NCBI GenBank assembly: GCA_024529925.1
Contig: JAFEUB010001475.1
Location: forward strand, 287,501 to 351,500
Reading direction: 5' to 3'
Origin: Ophthalmolycus amberensis
Taxonomy: Eukaryota; Chordata; Actinopteri; Perciformes; Zoarcidae
Length of the DNA stretch: 64,000 nucleotides
Below the pieces are notes generated by a model that worked only from the letters and a program-made list of their open reading frames with translations, made no database searches and was not told the origin of the DNA. This document shows positions 1-11,890 of the stretch, piece after piece. How positions within the stretch are numbered: position 1 is the stretch's first letter; each line of letters begins with the position of its first letter. Made by a program: the position numbers and the translations under genes.

Positions 1-460
1 AGCGATTAAGAAAGTTAAGTAGCACTTTAAAACACCCACACTGGTGCTGCTAGCTGATTAGGTCTCTGTTCATGTCGAGGCTTCGTGGAGTAACCATGGC
101 TCTGCTCATCTGTGTGGTATTTTGGGGTCCAGTGCAGAATGCACGGTGCACAAGAGAGAGAGGTCCATTCAAATGAGGAGTGTGTTGGAAAAGTGTCTTA
201 GACTTTGAGCTGAGAACGGACTTCTCATGACATCCGTTTGTGGTGCAGCATCCCTTCACTGCCACGGCAAACCAAACGCACAAGAACAGAAGAATGCTTC
301 AGATGTAAGTCAACTATTTGAATTCAACAACATTCCCCAACCAGTAGATGCATTTACATCAGGGCCTAAACAATAATACATAGGAACCGCTTCTAACATA
401 GTAAAACCCGGAGCACTGATGCGGTTCTGCTATCGCTACTTTCTTAGTCCTGGAGTGAGA

Positions 461-597
461 CGTCCTCTCTCTCTCTCTTTATCTCTGTCTCTCTCTTGTC
501 TCTCTGTCTCTCTCTCTTTCTCTCTGTCTCTCTGTCTCTCTCTTGTCTCTCTGTCTCTCTCTTGTCTCTCTGTCTCTCTCTCTGTCGCTCTGTCTCG
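461..597. repeat. CT-rich low-complexity tract
   Basis: Imperfect CTCTCT / CTCTGT / CTTGTCT microsatellite. It produces a spurious Leu/Ser ORF on the plus strand. The rest of 1-1106 holds no exon I can recognise; the next fbxw2 exons (remaining WD40 repeats) must lie left of the window. Confidence 0.85.
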
Positions 598-1106
598 GGC
601 TCAGTGCAGCGTGAGACTCACATCATGATCAGAGAGAAGGAAACATTGTAGAACTCTGGTCGTCTCAAACACAATAAAACCCTCACAAGTAACTTCATCA
701 CAACATGTGACCAACAAGCAGAACATCAGTCTGTTTGTGGAGCAGCCATCAGGTAACGGTAGCGATGTCATACGTTGGTGATGTCATACAGTTTGATCCT
801 ACCCATCCCTTATTGGGATACAGTTCTTTTGATGTTCACGGTATTTGATGGGATCATCTTTAAGAACACATTTTACATACGCATAACTTACTTCCATTTT
901 GACCAACAGGAAGTCAGCCATGTTGGATTTTGTGCACGTAATTTGGACTGGACTATCTACATGTACATTAGAGCGAGTGAAGTGTCACAGTCATAACATC
1001 ATAAGCGATCATGGGTGGGAGTGATCTGTAGATATGGACTTCTTCATGATACAGCATGTAGGAAATCATGACGCGGACCACTTTGAGAATCCCTGGTGTA
1101 CAGTAC

Positions 1107-1329
1107 CTGTGCAGAGGAGGCCGTCCTTGTAGTAGAGGGCGTATACTCGAGCGCTGTGGCCAATGAGGGACGACGTCTCGAAGGCCTCCTGATCCTGCAG
1201 CTGCACCCTACGCAGTTTGGCCTTCAGGTAGACCGCCTTCCAGTGAGGCGCGTCCTGAATGTTCTCATCGATCCTCCAGCCCAGCTCCCGACACACACCC
1301 TGCCACACCTCGGTGCACGAGTTGATCAC
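1107..1329 (-). CDS. fbxw2: fbxw2 second coding exon (start of WD40 propeller)
   Basis: 223 bases, phase 0 at the 5' end and phase 1 at the 3' end, with the GT donor at 1106-1105 and the acceptor AG at 1331-1330. Encodes VINSCTEVWQ...HSARVYALYYKDGLLCTG, close to the human protein between the F-box and the first WD blade. No disruption seen. Confidence 0.9.
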
Positions 1330-3597
1330 CTACAAGGAGACGAGCGCTTGTTGGAACACTTTAGACACGGTATGGATGAACACTAGAAGGATGAGCTGAG
1401 ATACACTACTTGTTAGTTTCTTTACATTGTTCTGTAAACGTGGTGTTTAGATTCTGGCTTTGCCTATAACATTATACCAGCTCTTAATTATCATCATCAG
1501 AATCAGCTTTAATGGCAGAGTAAGTGTCAACACGTGAAAGACATTAGTGAAAGATGCTTAATAAGATTACCATAAACATGTATATCGGAGGAAATCATAT
1601 GATGTAACAGCCCCCAATGCAGCAAAGCGTCACACTATCAGGTTGTGACATGAATAATCCATCTGGCTCCGACATCGGCCGATATCTTCAACGGCAGCGT
1701 AGAGCGCGGCGGCAAACGCTTCAAGATGCTCAAGAACAAACTTATGACAAGTGGACGGCCCCAAACAACAGGTCCCGACTACAGACATTACTGACATAGA
1801 CTCCTGTTCTGAACCACAGACCTGCTACAGCATGGCCCACCACCTAACAGCTAACGAGTCACCGCTGCCTTTCACAGACCTGCTTCATGATGCACACTTC
1901 ATTGCACAAAACCTTGCAAAGCGTCAGTCGTAAACCTTTAACGTCTTCACAATTGAAAGATCCCGCAGGAAAAACCCCAACACCCCAAACGGCTGGGTGA
2001 AGGCCTGGTGATAAATTAGAAGGTTACTCTAAATTCTGGCATTCAACTGGCTTTAACAAACATCCTGTAACTCTGTAACAATAATGCCAATTCCTGAGTT
2101 TCTCAACAAATACACAACTATTTAGCCACTTTCAGATAAAGGCATATTTAACAATATTCAATAAAACAGCGTCACATCGGCTAAGACTAAATCAAGACCT
2201 ATCTGATGGAACAACAATACAAGTCAAAACTGTGTGCTACGGGCACCATTCCCATCAAAGTAATAAAAGAAGAAAGTTACCACGATACCTCGCCTACAAG
2301 AATAGACGGCAACTGTACGTGCACCAATGCACCAATGCATTGGTGTATCTTATCCACTTTGTGTCTGAGCTTTTTGGAAAGCGCACATTAAATAAAACTG
2401 TTGGTAGATTCCGTTAAAGACAGAAAAACCCACAAAGGTCACTGAACACGTAACTTGAAACTGACAAAAGTAATAATAAATAAAAATGAACTGAAAATGA
2501 ACAAATGAAAATCAGACATTGCTTTTGAATTGTGGTTCAACAGAATCATTTAAAAAAATTAACTAATGAAAGTGGCCTGTACAAAAATGATAGTACCCTT
2601 AACTTCATATGTTGAGGCAATCACTGCAATCGAGTGATTTCTGTAACTCTCAGTGAGACTTCTGCACCTGTCGACAGGTATTGTGGCCCACTCCTCGTGA
2701 GCAAACTGCTCCAGCTGTCTCAGGTTTGAAGGGTGCCTCCTCCAGACTGCATGTTTCAGCTCCTTCCACAGATGTTCAATAGGATCAGGGCTCATAAAAG
2801 GCCTCTTCACAACAGTCCAATGTTTTGCTCTGAGCCATTCTTGGGTGTGTTTAGCTGTGTTTTGGGTCAATATCCTGTTGGAGGACTCATGACCTGTGAC
2901 TGAGACCAAGCTTTCTGACACTGGGCAGCACATTTGGCTCCAGAATGCCTTGGTAGTCTTGAGATTTCATTGTACCCTTCACAGATTCAAGACACCCTGT
3001 GCCAGATGCAGCAAAGCAGCCCCAGAACACAACCGAGCCTCCTCCATGTTTCACAGTAGGTACAGTGTTCTTTTCTCTGTATGCTTCATGTCTGTGAACA
3101 TAGAGCTGATGTGACTTTCCAAAAAGCTCCAGTTTTGTCTCATCTGTCCAAAGGACATTCTCCCAGAAGCTTTGTGGCTTGTCAATATGCATTTTGGCAA
3201 ATTCCAGTCTCAAAACTGGAGCTTTTTGGCAAGTCACACCAGCTATGCAGAACATCTGATTGAATATTGAAGAACCCCCCATGACCCATGCACCACATTC
3301 ACCTTGTTCCACTGTTTGCAGACCAGGCAGGAGGTGAGCAGGGTCTCAGGATCCAGCCACTGCATCAGATAGAAGGCCAGCTCCAGGGGGAGGAGGCGCA
3401 GGAAGTCGCGCTTGAGCAGCGTCTCCAGCCCATTAGACAGATGACGGAGCTGGACGGCACCGCTTTGAGAAATGAGGTGGTCCAGGGAATGGTTTGCGCT
3501 GCTGGTCGTTCAGAGTAAGGAAAGTGGCAGAGACTGACTCCAGCCACCTCTCGAAGGCTGCTTTCTCCATGGGACCATGAGAGCGACCTGCAACACC
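1107..3597 (-). CDS. fbxw2: fbxw2, F-box and WD repeat protein 2 (5' part, two exons; one-base insertion)
   Basis: Substrate-recognition subunit of an SCF (Skp1-Cul1-F-box) ubiquitin ligase; family knowledge, nuclear/cytosolic. Coding parts seen are 3570-3303 (start ATG at 3570-3568) and 1329-1107. The N-terminal part has the family's MEKAAFERWLE start, then an F-box-like segment (LLPLELAFYLMQWLDPETLL, ending KQWNK). The second exon continues with the linker helix and the first WD40 strand (SSLIGHSARVYALYYKDG). Splice phases fit: AAG|GT donor at 3303, AG|GTG acceptor before 1329, phase-1 donor after 1107. The first exon should hold 89 codons (human protein: 89 residues to the same intron), but it has 268 bases, one too many, at 3495-3498. 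The match to human FBXW2 is strong from memory. Remaining WD40 exons are outside the window. Confidence 0.9.
2568..3240 (-). mobile_element. Tc1/mariner-like transposase relic in fbxw2 intron
   Basis: The minus strand encodes the C-terminal half of a Tc1-type transposase in two frames. The first piece (about 3240-2930) has WTDETKLELFG and VKHGGGSVVFWGCFAASG; the second (about 2890-2580) has the SPDPIEHLWKELK block, the last part of the DDE region. Frameshifts and the missing N-terminal DNA-binding half make it dead. The AT-rich end near 2575 resembles a Tc1 terminal repeat, but no matching left terminus was found. Same orientation as fbxw2, in its intron. Confidence 0.85.
3303..3597 (-). CDS. 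fbxw2: fbxw2 first coding exon (F-box)
   Basis: The acceptor TTCTTCTGCAG lies just before 3597; a second in-frame-neutral AG sits 9 bases further in. The ATG at 3570-3568 is the first and matches the family start. The coding part runs 3570-3303. Read from the ATG it is family-like for about 25 residues, then hits a stop; a shift of one base at 3495-3498 restores HSLDHLISQSGAVQLRHL and the F-box. A run of 24 C (minus strand, 3634-3611) lies directly upstream of the acceptor. A 5' non-coding exon must lie further right and was not found. Confidence 0.88.
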
Positions 3598-3610
3598 TGC
3601 AGAAGAACGC

Positions 3611-3634
3611 GGGGGGGGGGGGGGGGGGGGGGGG
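3611..3634. repeat. G homopolymer (24 bp)
   Basis: Uninterrupted G run. On the minus strand it is a C run that ends about 14 bases before the fbxw2 exon acceptor, so it forms part of the pyrimidine tract. Length in such runs is unreliable in assemblies. Confidence 0.9.
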
Positions 3635-6600
3635 TCAGCACATCATTCATGCACAGCACAAGATGACACGAGTATCTGGAGCAGGACTCTGGTGAATGAT
3701 GTGTTTTGGAATAACTTGAGGTATTCCAATATGATGTTTTTTCAAGTCAGAAACCCGACGTGAAAGAATGTCTTGTCTTTGAGGCTATAACAAATGTATG
3801 ACAGTTTTACTTAAATTAAATCTTAATTGATTGGTTTATAATCAATTCTAACTTGTACGTTTATAAATATGTTGTTTAACTGACAATTTCATTCCATAAA
3901 AATGTACAATAGATGCAATATGTTAAGTGAATAAATATCTTGCAGCTGTAGATGATCATGGAGCTATTCCATCGGCACTATCAGCATGGTTTACATCTGC
4001 AGACCAACTGCGGCTTTTTGTTATTTTCCATATAACATAACACAATATAACTTGAGCATATTTCTAATAAATTGTACTGTACAGTGTCTTCACCTGATGG
4101 CACAGACACAAATATTTGACCATTTCCTCCTGTTCTGTTCTGTGTAATAATTTGAAGATGTGTCCATCATAAAAACAATTTAACAAATGACCATTTTAAA
4201 ATGGATTATCATTTAAATCATCGATCAAGTCAAATTGCCAAACATTTGCTGGTGACAGGTGTATGCCGTCATCTTTCGGCCCTTACACATCATTGCAGTT
4301 TAACACGCTGGGCTTCCTTCACAGCTGCTCACACAGAACCAGCATTCACAACATGTTACATTGTTTCAGTGTGGAGGCTTTATGACCAGGAATTCATCAC
4401 ACTGACCAATTTGTAATAGTTTCATGAGCCAGAAATGTAGCCAGAGAGAATACTATGGAGACGTGCTGGATAGTAGATACATTGACTCGTGGTTTAGTAA
4501 CATTACTTGAATAGCTGTACTAAAGTGCTGTCAATCATGTCAGGTAATTAGCATCTGCTTGTACACTCAATCCAAGTTAGCTACCTGGCTAGTTAGCAAC
4601 TTTTGTAGCAAACGTTAGCTGAGTAACGTAACACTACTACAATTTAATAGCAAATTAGCTACGACTAGTAACATCCAAAACAATCAATGAACAGTACGTG
4701 CTACCGCTAGGAAATAAAGTTACAATTAAACATGTAAACTCGAAGTGTCCACCAACCAGAGAGTTGCAGGGAGTTTCTTTATCGCCACTTTCCTGGCTTA
4801 GTTAGTTCACATAGCGAAGTTAGCTGTCGTAAGCTAACCTGTCAGCAGGCAAGTTGAAAGGATTGTCCAAGTAACCTAGCTTCGTAGCTATCGCTAGCTA
4901 ACCACCATGATGTGAGTACTTGATTCTGTTAATAGTGAATTACATAGTATCCCTAATAGATTAACGGTAGTCTTCATTTATTCAGTATTCATTCCTCAAG
5001 CAGGGAGTGTTTGAGTAGTAGTGTAGAAGGATAGCAGTTCTGTTCTGACAGCATGAAAACCAAAAGATAATAGAAACGCTATTGACTTAGGTTTACTTTA
5101 CCATCAGCGTTGTCTTACAGGAGAGGCCGTAGGAGTATTTAATTATTCTCCGAAAACAAATAGACATATTTAGAAAACTACTACTACATTCCTTCCGCAT
5201 ATGTCTGCTACAATGACAAATTAATTAAATGTTTGCGTTTTAGACGGTAGTTGCCTTGGCTTTTTTTCTATTCATAGGTCCTAACTCGTCTGTAAGACAA
5301 AGCTGCGGGCGGTGTTTCTCAAAATACACAGGTAAACTAGCTTCCGGTGTTACGTACAATGTGGAACGGTGAGAAATATGTGACCGGGGCTAGTTTGGTC
5401 ACTCCTGCTAGTTCCTCAGCGGCGAGAAAAGATAGGTGGTCTATGGTCATTGTGGTTTATCTCGAAGTGTAGTGGAACCAAATGATCATACGCTGCCAGC
5501 AATGCTCGGACGACTATCAGACATATTAAATCACGAGCACAGTAGATTACTGAAATGTGATGAAGTACCACCAGAGGGCAAACAAATAACGAACAATAAT
5601 TCTCACATGTAACGTATATTTGTTATGAACTAAATTTAAATATTTAATTATAATCAAGTTAAAAACGATAAGTTAAAAATGAAAATGTCATATTTACCTG
5701 TTAATAATTTCATTTCCTCATCCAGCGTTAAAATGATGAATTGATCATTGAAATTGAAGTGGAATGGCTAGATTAGTTGTTGTTTTTTAAATACTATACA
5801 ATTGTACTTTTGTTATTCCATTCCTGTTTCCTGCATTAACTGCTGCAGTTCCCACCCTGCGTCCACTGTAATGTTGAAAGATGACACTCATCAATCAGGA
5901 CTTAACCTGTTTATAACAATGGAGGCCAACATGGCAGCGAGAGGCATGTCAGTCTTGACCGATTTTGTGCATAAATTAGCTACCATATCTCTTATCATCT
6001 CGTCACATGATCAAAAGACTTGACTTAGGACAACATTAACATGTATAATAACCAGTAATCATCATTGCATATCTGTATGTGACAGAAGTACCAAAGAAAA
6101 TAAGATACCATTCATTTAATTAAATTCTTTTTACACTTTATTTGTAATTTTGTATAGTTTATGTACAATAACCACATATTTATTATAGTTTGTACCTACA
6201 CTGTCTATATTTAGGACCCTGTAACTATGTGTGTTCTAGATGTAAAGCTAAATAGTTTGTTATAAATTATATAATTTCACCAAAAATGTCCAGGTATGAG
6301 GGCGAGGCTTAGGTCAGAGTATGTATTCCATTGTTTCCCCAAACAATTCACATTTCTGGGCTTGTGTCCAAATCTTCTGGCTAATGCTGGAGTTCTGGTG
6401 AAGTGGGGGACTGCTCTGGCTCCATTCTTACACCTCTTTGTGTCTACCAAGTCATGGAAGGACAACCTGGCGAATCAACCTCAACTTTCACTTTCTCCCT
6501 GGGCCTCATTGGCATTTTTTAGGGACAATAGTCACTCCGATAAGCTGTACTTTATAATAGATGATTGACAGTTCCCTCCTTCACTCAGACGTCAGCATGA

Positions 6601-7779
6601 ACCCTTTCTGTACCAGTAGACACATTAAGCTGCTGGGGGCCCCAGGCAGAAATACACTGCACGGCCCCTACAGTATTTACCCCCTACACCTGAGGGAATG
6701 AATACAGCTTTGCTTCTGCTTTTAAAACTGGAAAAACTTCTGTAAATAAAACTTTCTGAGAAACTATAGCCACCAATAACAGCTTCGGAGTACATTTAAA
6801 GAGACTAACAGTTCAGCTCATTCTATTTATAACTAACAGTTTAAAGGTGGTGTTCAGATGCTTCAGAAGCTTAAAAGGTGGCAGTCAGCATCCAAACCCT
6901 CTGGGTCATTCATGAATGAACTATGATTAGATTTAAGGTGCTGCTGACAATGTATCCACTGAAGTAGGAAAAAACACAAGCATCTGCTGAGCACAAACAT
7001 ATCCCTGATTACACAGTCATAAGTCTGTGTTGTTCTGGAGATATGGCACAGAGAGTCATGTCCTGATGAGCTCATCATGGTCAACAGGAAACATGTTCAA
7101 AACGCTGACCCCAAAAAGCATGCCAGGAGCGTTGTCTTTAATTCAACATAATGGGTGACGAATAGATGGTGGTAACTTGCCAATAATGTTGCTCACTCCA
7201 AGTGCGGTTCACCACTCCATCCGTATCTGTCGCTGATTAAGGTGGAACCTCCCAAGGACAGAACAGCAGATCCGCTACAGCGGTCTATTCCCTCTGCTGT
7301 GTTTAGCGTGTCTCATGCTGTGTTGTTGCACAGCTTGTATTCGTGTTACTTCACGTACTGAAAGAACATCCAATGCAAGGACTCAGTCTGAGTGTTACGG
7401 TACATTTTACCGCTTGACTGGAAGTTGTTCAGTGATAAAGCAGTTGCAGGGACGAACTGCTGTCTGGCATGTACTAGTGAGCAGCTTCAGATACCAACTT
7501 GTCTTCATGGGCAACATGTTCTCACGCCCAACTCTTCAGTACCCACCCTTGATCAGTTGCCCTGCGCTTCAAAACTTTGACGCTCTACGTTCCCCTCTAA
7601 AGTCAGTTGTGGATAAGTGGCACAGTCCCAGGAAACATACAGTTTCTGCTCGTTACATGCTTACATGCTGATTGGGGAGTCACAGCTAAACCCAGGTCGC
7701 TGTGCAGCAGACAAGTTATACAGCAGATAACCGGCTCAAGTTCAAAGCATGACTCCAAACCTTTGATCATTGAATTTCA

Positions 7780-8046
7780 TCTTCTTCCTTCTGGCGTTTA
7801 TTATCCCATGGTGTAAACAAAGTGGTATAAAAACAGCTTTGTTCCAGCAGCCATCACTCAGATGAACAAGTCGTAGCAACATTGTACAGATTTACTAGAG
7901 TGTCTTTTGTGATTTAGTGGGGCCTTGAGTATTTTTGTCATGTTAGTCTATTGTCTGTGCTGTTTGTAAAATGTGTGTCACGATGGATACTTTCTACTGC
8001 AAACCAAATCTACTTATGGGTACAAATAAATTCACCTGAACCTGAA
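7780..8046 (+). mobile_element. 3' end of a non-LTR retrotransposon (LINE) relic
   Basis: A short reading frame at about 7813-7869 spells KWYKNSFVPAAITQMNKS and then stops. This pattern (xxRYKNSFxPxAIxxxN, stop) closes many fish LINE (Rex/L2-type) reverse-transcriptase ORFs. It is followed by a 3' UTR and a short tail repeat (ACCTGAACCTGAAC) near 8036-8046, typical of LINE ends. Upstream coding sequence is decayed. Family assignment is from memory of such endings only. Confidence 0.5.
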
Positions 8047-11000
8047 CAGTATCTTTTCAAAATAAACTTCCAATGTAGATTTGCTTAGTTTTTAGGTTTT
8101 CGAATGCGACAAAATTACTTGGTTCAGGAAAAAATTGTGGTTTGGGTTGTTACATAAAAGTGCTTGTTACGTATGTTTTGTTTTGTTATGTACACTACTA
8201 ACGCCAGTTACCGTACAAGTATACATTTTTACTATTGGTAGTAATGTACATAAGTTATGTAACAAAAAAAAGTTAAAATAAGTCAGCCGTGACTTGGTTT
8301 TACATGGGACACAAACAGCTGTCTCCTCGGTGAAAGTCCCTAGTTAGTTTCACTGGCCTGCAGTGCTGTAGAACTTCATGGTCCATGGAGGATCCTAGTA
8401 CACACCCCCATTCATTGGTCAGTTGCAGGATAGTAGATTTGGCAAAGGCAAATGTACAGTATCAATGAACCACTCACCTCTCCTCCAGCCCTGCCATCTG
8501 ACCAATATTTCCACTTTTTCACATTTAAAAATCTAAAGTGCAGGTTGCCATTCAAAGTTACTGCAACTTTTATGCTCCCAAAAGATGAGCCATATTCTGG
8601 TGTCACCCTACCCTAAAAGTACTTCTCACTTGATTTATTCAAATTAAATGATGGACCCATTTTGTGTAAAATAGACTACAATGTAGGGTATGCTTTATGG
8701 CGGGGCTACCTTGTGATTAAAAGGTTGCTACCATGGAGTTGTCCGTGTTTTCGTCTTAGAACTTTAACCCTTTTGACAGTGTGTTTTCAGTTCATGAAAG
8801 GTAATTGTAACTGCTCAGCGTTCGGTCGTACTTAGCTCCAACCTCTCATGTCACTTCTGGTTGCAAAAATGCCTAAACAGCCTAAAACAAAGATGGCGAC
8901 AGTCAACGCTTCAAAATCGTAGACCACAATTTGGCCAATCAGATCAAAATCACACATTCCTGGCAGATTACTTTAACGGGAACACTGTTTACCTCTTGAT
9001 CATTGAAACAGAGGTTACAATGATTGTTGATAACTTTCCAGAGTTGTAAGCTACAAAGTCACAGATCTACAGTATTACACAAGCTTCACTTTTTTGATTG
9101 TATTTCATCTTCTCACTGGTACGTGAAGCATCACACCAACAAAGACCCTGGTGGTTTTTAACCCTGCGCTATTTTCTGGTTGAATGCCTGTCTAGAGTTT
9201 AATATGATTCATACGTTTACCCAAATGCACAATGCACAATATTCTGATCATGTGCCAGTTATTATAGGTGACACAAAGTTCATGGGTGCAAATCTGTCCG
9301 TTGGGCCATCGGGTGTCAGGCACAGCTGTTGTTTCGGCAGGGGTGGGGGGGTGGAGGGAGTAAAAGGGGGTAACAAGTCTCTAACAAGCTAAGTGATGGA
9401 TGTCTGACTGCTAAGCTCCATGCTACAAAGGAGCCATTAAAGCTGCTGAAGACACTAAAACCCGTCCTGGATTCACTGGACTGCACAGGTTAGCACAGCG
9501 CCGGAGGCTGATTGGCTCAAGGACGCCCGGTGGATTTAGGCCGACATGGCTTCAGTGAATAGAATATGTGTGAATGTAATGGCAATTTGTCATTGGACAT
9601 CTGTAAACGCTGCTGACTGTAGAAAACAGAAAAGTCAAGGAATTATGACAGTTGAGATATTTTGGCTCCAAAATGTTGCTTGAGTGTTCTTATTTCTCTT
9701 TTCACCCATTACATTTTGTATGAAATATAACATTGATCCATCTCTTTTCTGACAAATTTATTCTGTCAGTGGTCATGAACGGCTGGAGCCTCTTTGCCCT
9801 GGCTCCGAGTGGACATTCACACCTGAAATTACTCATAAGATACTTCAACGATAATATTTCAGCAAGGGAACAGTCTGAAGGTAACATATGTTGAGGGTTT
9901 ACAGGGAAACTGGGTTTAAATAATCTAGAATTGCTTTCAAGGAAAATACCAATGTTTAGTGAGCGAGCAGTCAGAAGGCAGTCAGTGGCAGTATCAAACA
10001 GGAAATAAAAGATGCTTTGAGAAAGTGAGTCACAGCAACCATGAAAGGTCCTGCATGAAGCATGCAGAAATAGCTGGACACACAAAATGCAGTTTGCTGC
10101 AGCAGCAGAGATGATAACAAGTATACACCACTCATTTTATTCTGAACTACATGTTGTTGATCTGGGGAAACAACATATGAATAATAGAGGAGTGAATAAA
10201 TGGATGTCTGCATCATTTAACTTGACTGTATTCCAGACTTGCATTCAATAAACAGATTCAATTTGACATACATCATCCAGAACACAATACACGTGGGTAT
10301 TGTTGTTTTAAGTGGTCCTTAAAAGGTTTCAGTTTCCTCCATTGTCTTGTCTTGTCGACTGAATCTAGAGGTAAACTCAACCTAGCTCTGGTCGTGTTGA
10401 GCCCAGAAATAAATCAGATTTTCAGGAGGCCCGTGTCCAGTAAATAATAGAGCTTTCAAATGTAATCCTGTTTGTTGATGGCGTCTGGTTTCAGGATGAT
10501 TCAATGATTACCCACCAAAGCTCTGATGGTGTTGTAACACTTTCTAACAGCATTATGTTTACTAATTGCAGTATTTATTTCTATAAAAGTGGAATATTGC
10601 CATATGTTAGTATTATGACATTAGTATGATTTTTGAACATTTTTAGATGTTTACTGTCAACATGCAGCGACTAATCAGTTAAATACAGGATGTGTGTTTA
10701 CAAGCCGGCAATGGTTTGTAGAAAACCACAAGAAGAAGAAACAAAGGAACTGATGTCCTGTTGCTCCAAAACACAGATTGTCAGGATTCTTTTTGACCAC
10801 AAGTTGATTTTGTTTGTTTTATCAGTTCTTATCAAACTGTTTTATTTGGGGGTTTTAAACATGGCTCCTGTCCACAAAAAGAGATGTGTCATTTTAAAAG
10901 TGTCTTGTATGTCACTCCATTGTTTTGTTTTTATAAATGAGACCAGTAAAGGGTTAACAGTGTCAGTTAAAAATGGCAATTAGGGTCATTTGATAATTCT

Positions 11001-11239
11001 AATCAAAGTATGTTTGATCAACAAAAATGACTCTTTAAAAAAGATATACTGTAAGTAGAATTGTCTCAGAAATGATCTAGAATTGGACTCGACTGAATCT
11101 TTAGAGTGAGGTTTTTTTAGGGGAATATTAATAATTTCATCATTGAGTTTCAAAACATTGTGTCAAATTGGAGTATGCCGCGTTAAACAAACAAATGAAT
11201 TCATTTTACAACGTTTTCTGTGTTCTTGCATCGATTTTG

Positions 11240-11545
11240 GTGATTTTTTTTAGCTTCACTTTGAGCAAACAATGAACATTTTGAGTGACATACAATCACA
11301 TTATGATGCATAATGACAGTGATTATAATGCATTATGAAAAGATTATAATGTATTGCAACTACGGAAACTATGATACACAAAAAGAATGTCAATGAGTGA
11401 CCATCAATTAGGAAGTATTGTACTTGACCATATAAGTCATTATTAAATGCTTTATAATATGTTCTTATTGTTGTTATGAATAATTATGAACATTCATGAG
11501 TGCTTATTACTGTACTTATATAGTGTTGTAAGAAAGTGCTGCCTC
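11240..11545. mobile_element. Partial MITE-like repeat (related to the one at 19224)
   Basis: AT-rich stretch with CATTATGATGCATAATGAC-like inverted motifs, ATTCATGAGTGCTTATTACT and a right end GTAAGAAAGTGCTGCC. The same order of motifs occurs in the fuller copy at 19224-19750, so this looks like a truncated or diverged relative. The left terminus is not clear. Confidence 0.45.
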
Positions 11546-11838
11546 CCGTTTCCACAGGAGCTCAGAGGATGAGCCTCCGTATCAGCAGGTGTTAATCCAG
11601 CTCATGTTTTCCCGTCGTCTCTCTGCTCTCATGGCTGATTACACTCAGCACAGGGAGGAGGGCTGTCTGCTGGAGCCCGCTGCTGCACACTCACTCGTAG
11701 CCAAGCATGGGCAGTGTGTAGCATGCCAGCCTCTGAGCAACACAGCGAGGAGCAGCAGAATGTAACTACTGTAGGACTCCCAGCACTTTCTTGTTCCTAC
11801 ATATGACCTTGTGGTCTTGTGCAGATCCAGGTTTGACC

Positions 11839-11890
11839 ATGGAGTTGAATCTAAAGACACTGCTGCTGACGATGATGATGTTCAAATGGG
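11839..11890 (+). CDS. crb2: crb2 exon 1 (signal peptide)
   Basis: ATG at 11839 after TTTGACC, then MELNLKTLLLTMMMFKWG: a basic residue followed by a hydrophobic Leu/Met stretch, as expected for a secretory signal. Ends G|GTGAGT, phase 1, which joins cleanly to GA ACC TTC of exon 2 about 9.9 kb away. Support is the signal-like sequence plus phase; the choice would be confirmed by RNA data. Confidence 0.75.

Larger units (their letters stand above)
3635..11838. other. Intergenic region between fbxw2 and crb2
   Basis: About 8 kb between two divergently transcribed genes. No exon of a recognisable family was found on either strand. Contents are AT-rich unique sequence, a LINE-like 3' tail near 7.8-8.0 kb and a partial MITE near 11.2-11.5 kb. 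An ETS-like CCGGAAG (minus strand, near 5345) might mark the fbxw2 promoter, but this is only a guess. The crb2 5' UTR and promoter should lie just left of 11839 or further upstream in this region; no TATA box could be assigned. Confidence 0.5.

Noticed and set aside
7315..7671. 118-codon plus-strand ORF
   Set aside because: No family resemblance; lies just upstream of a LINE tail and is probably decayed repeat or chance.
9702..10085. 127-codon minus-strand ORF in the intergenic region
   Set aside because: No recognisable domain, no promoter or splice context; within chance expectation.
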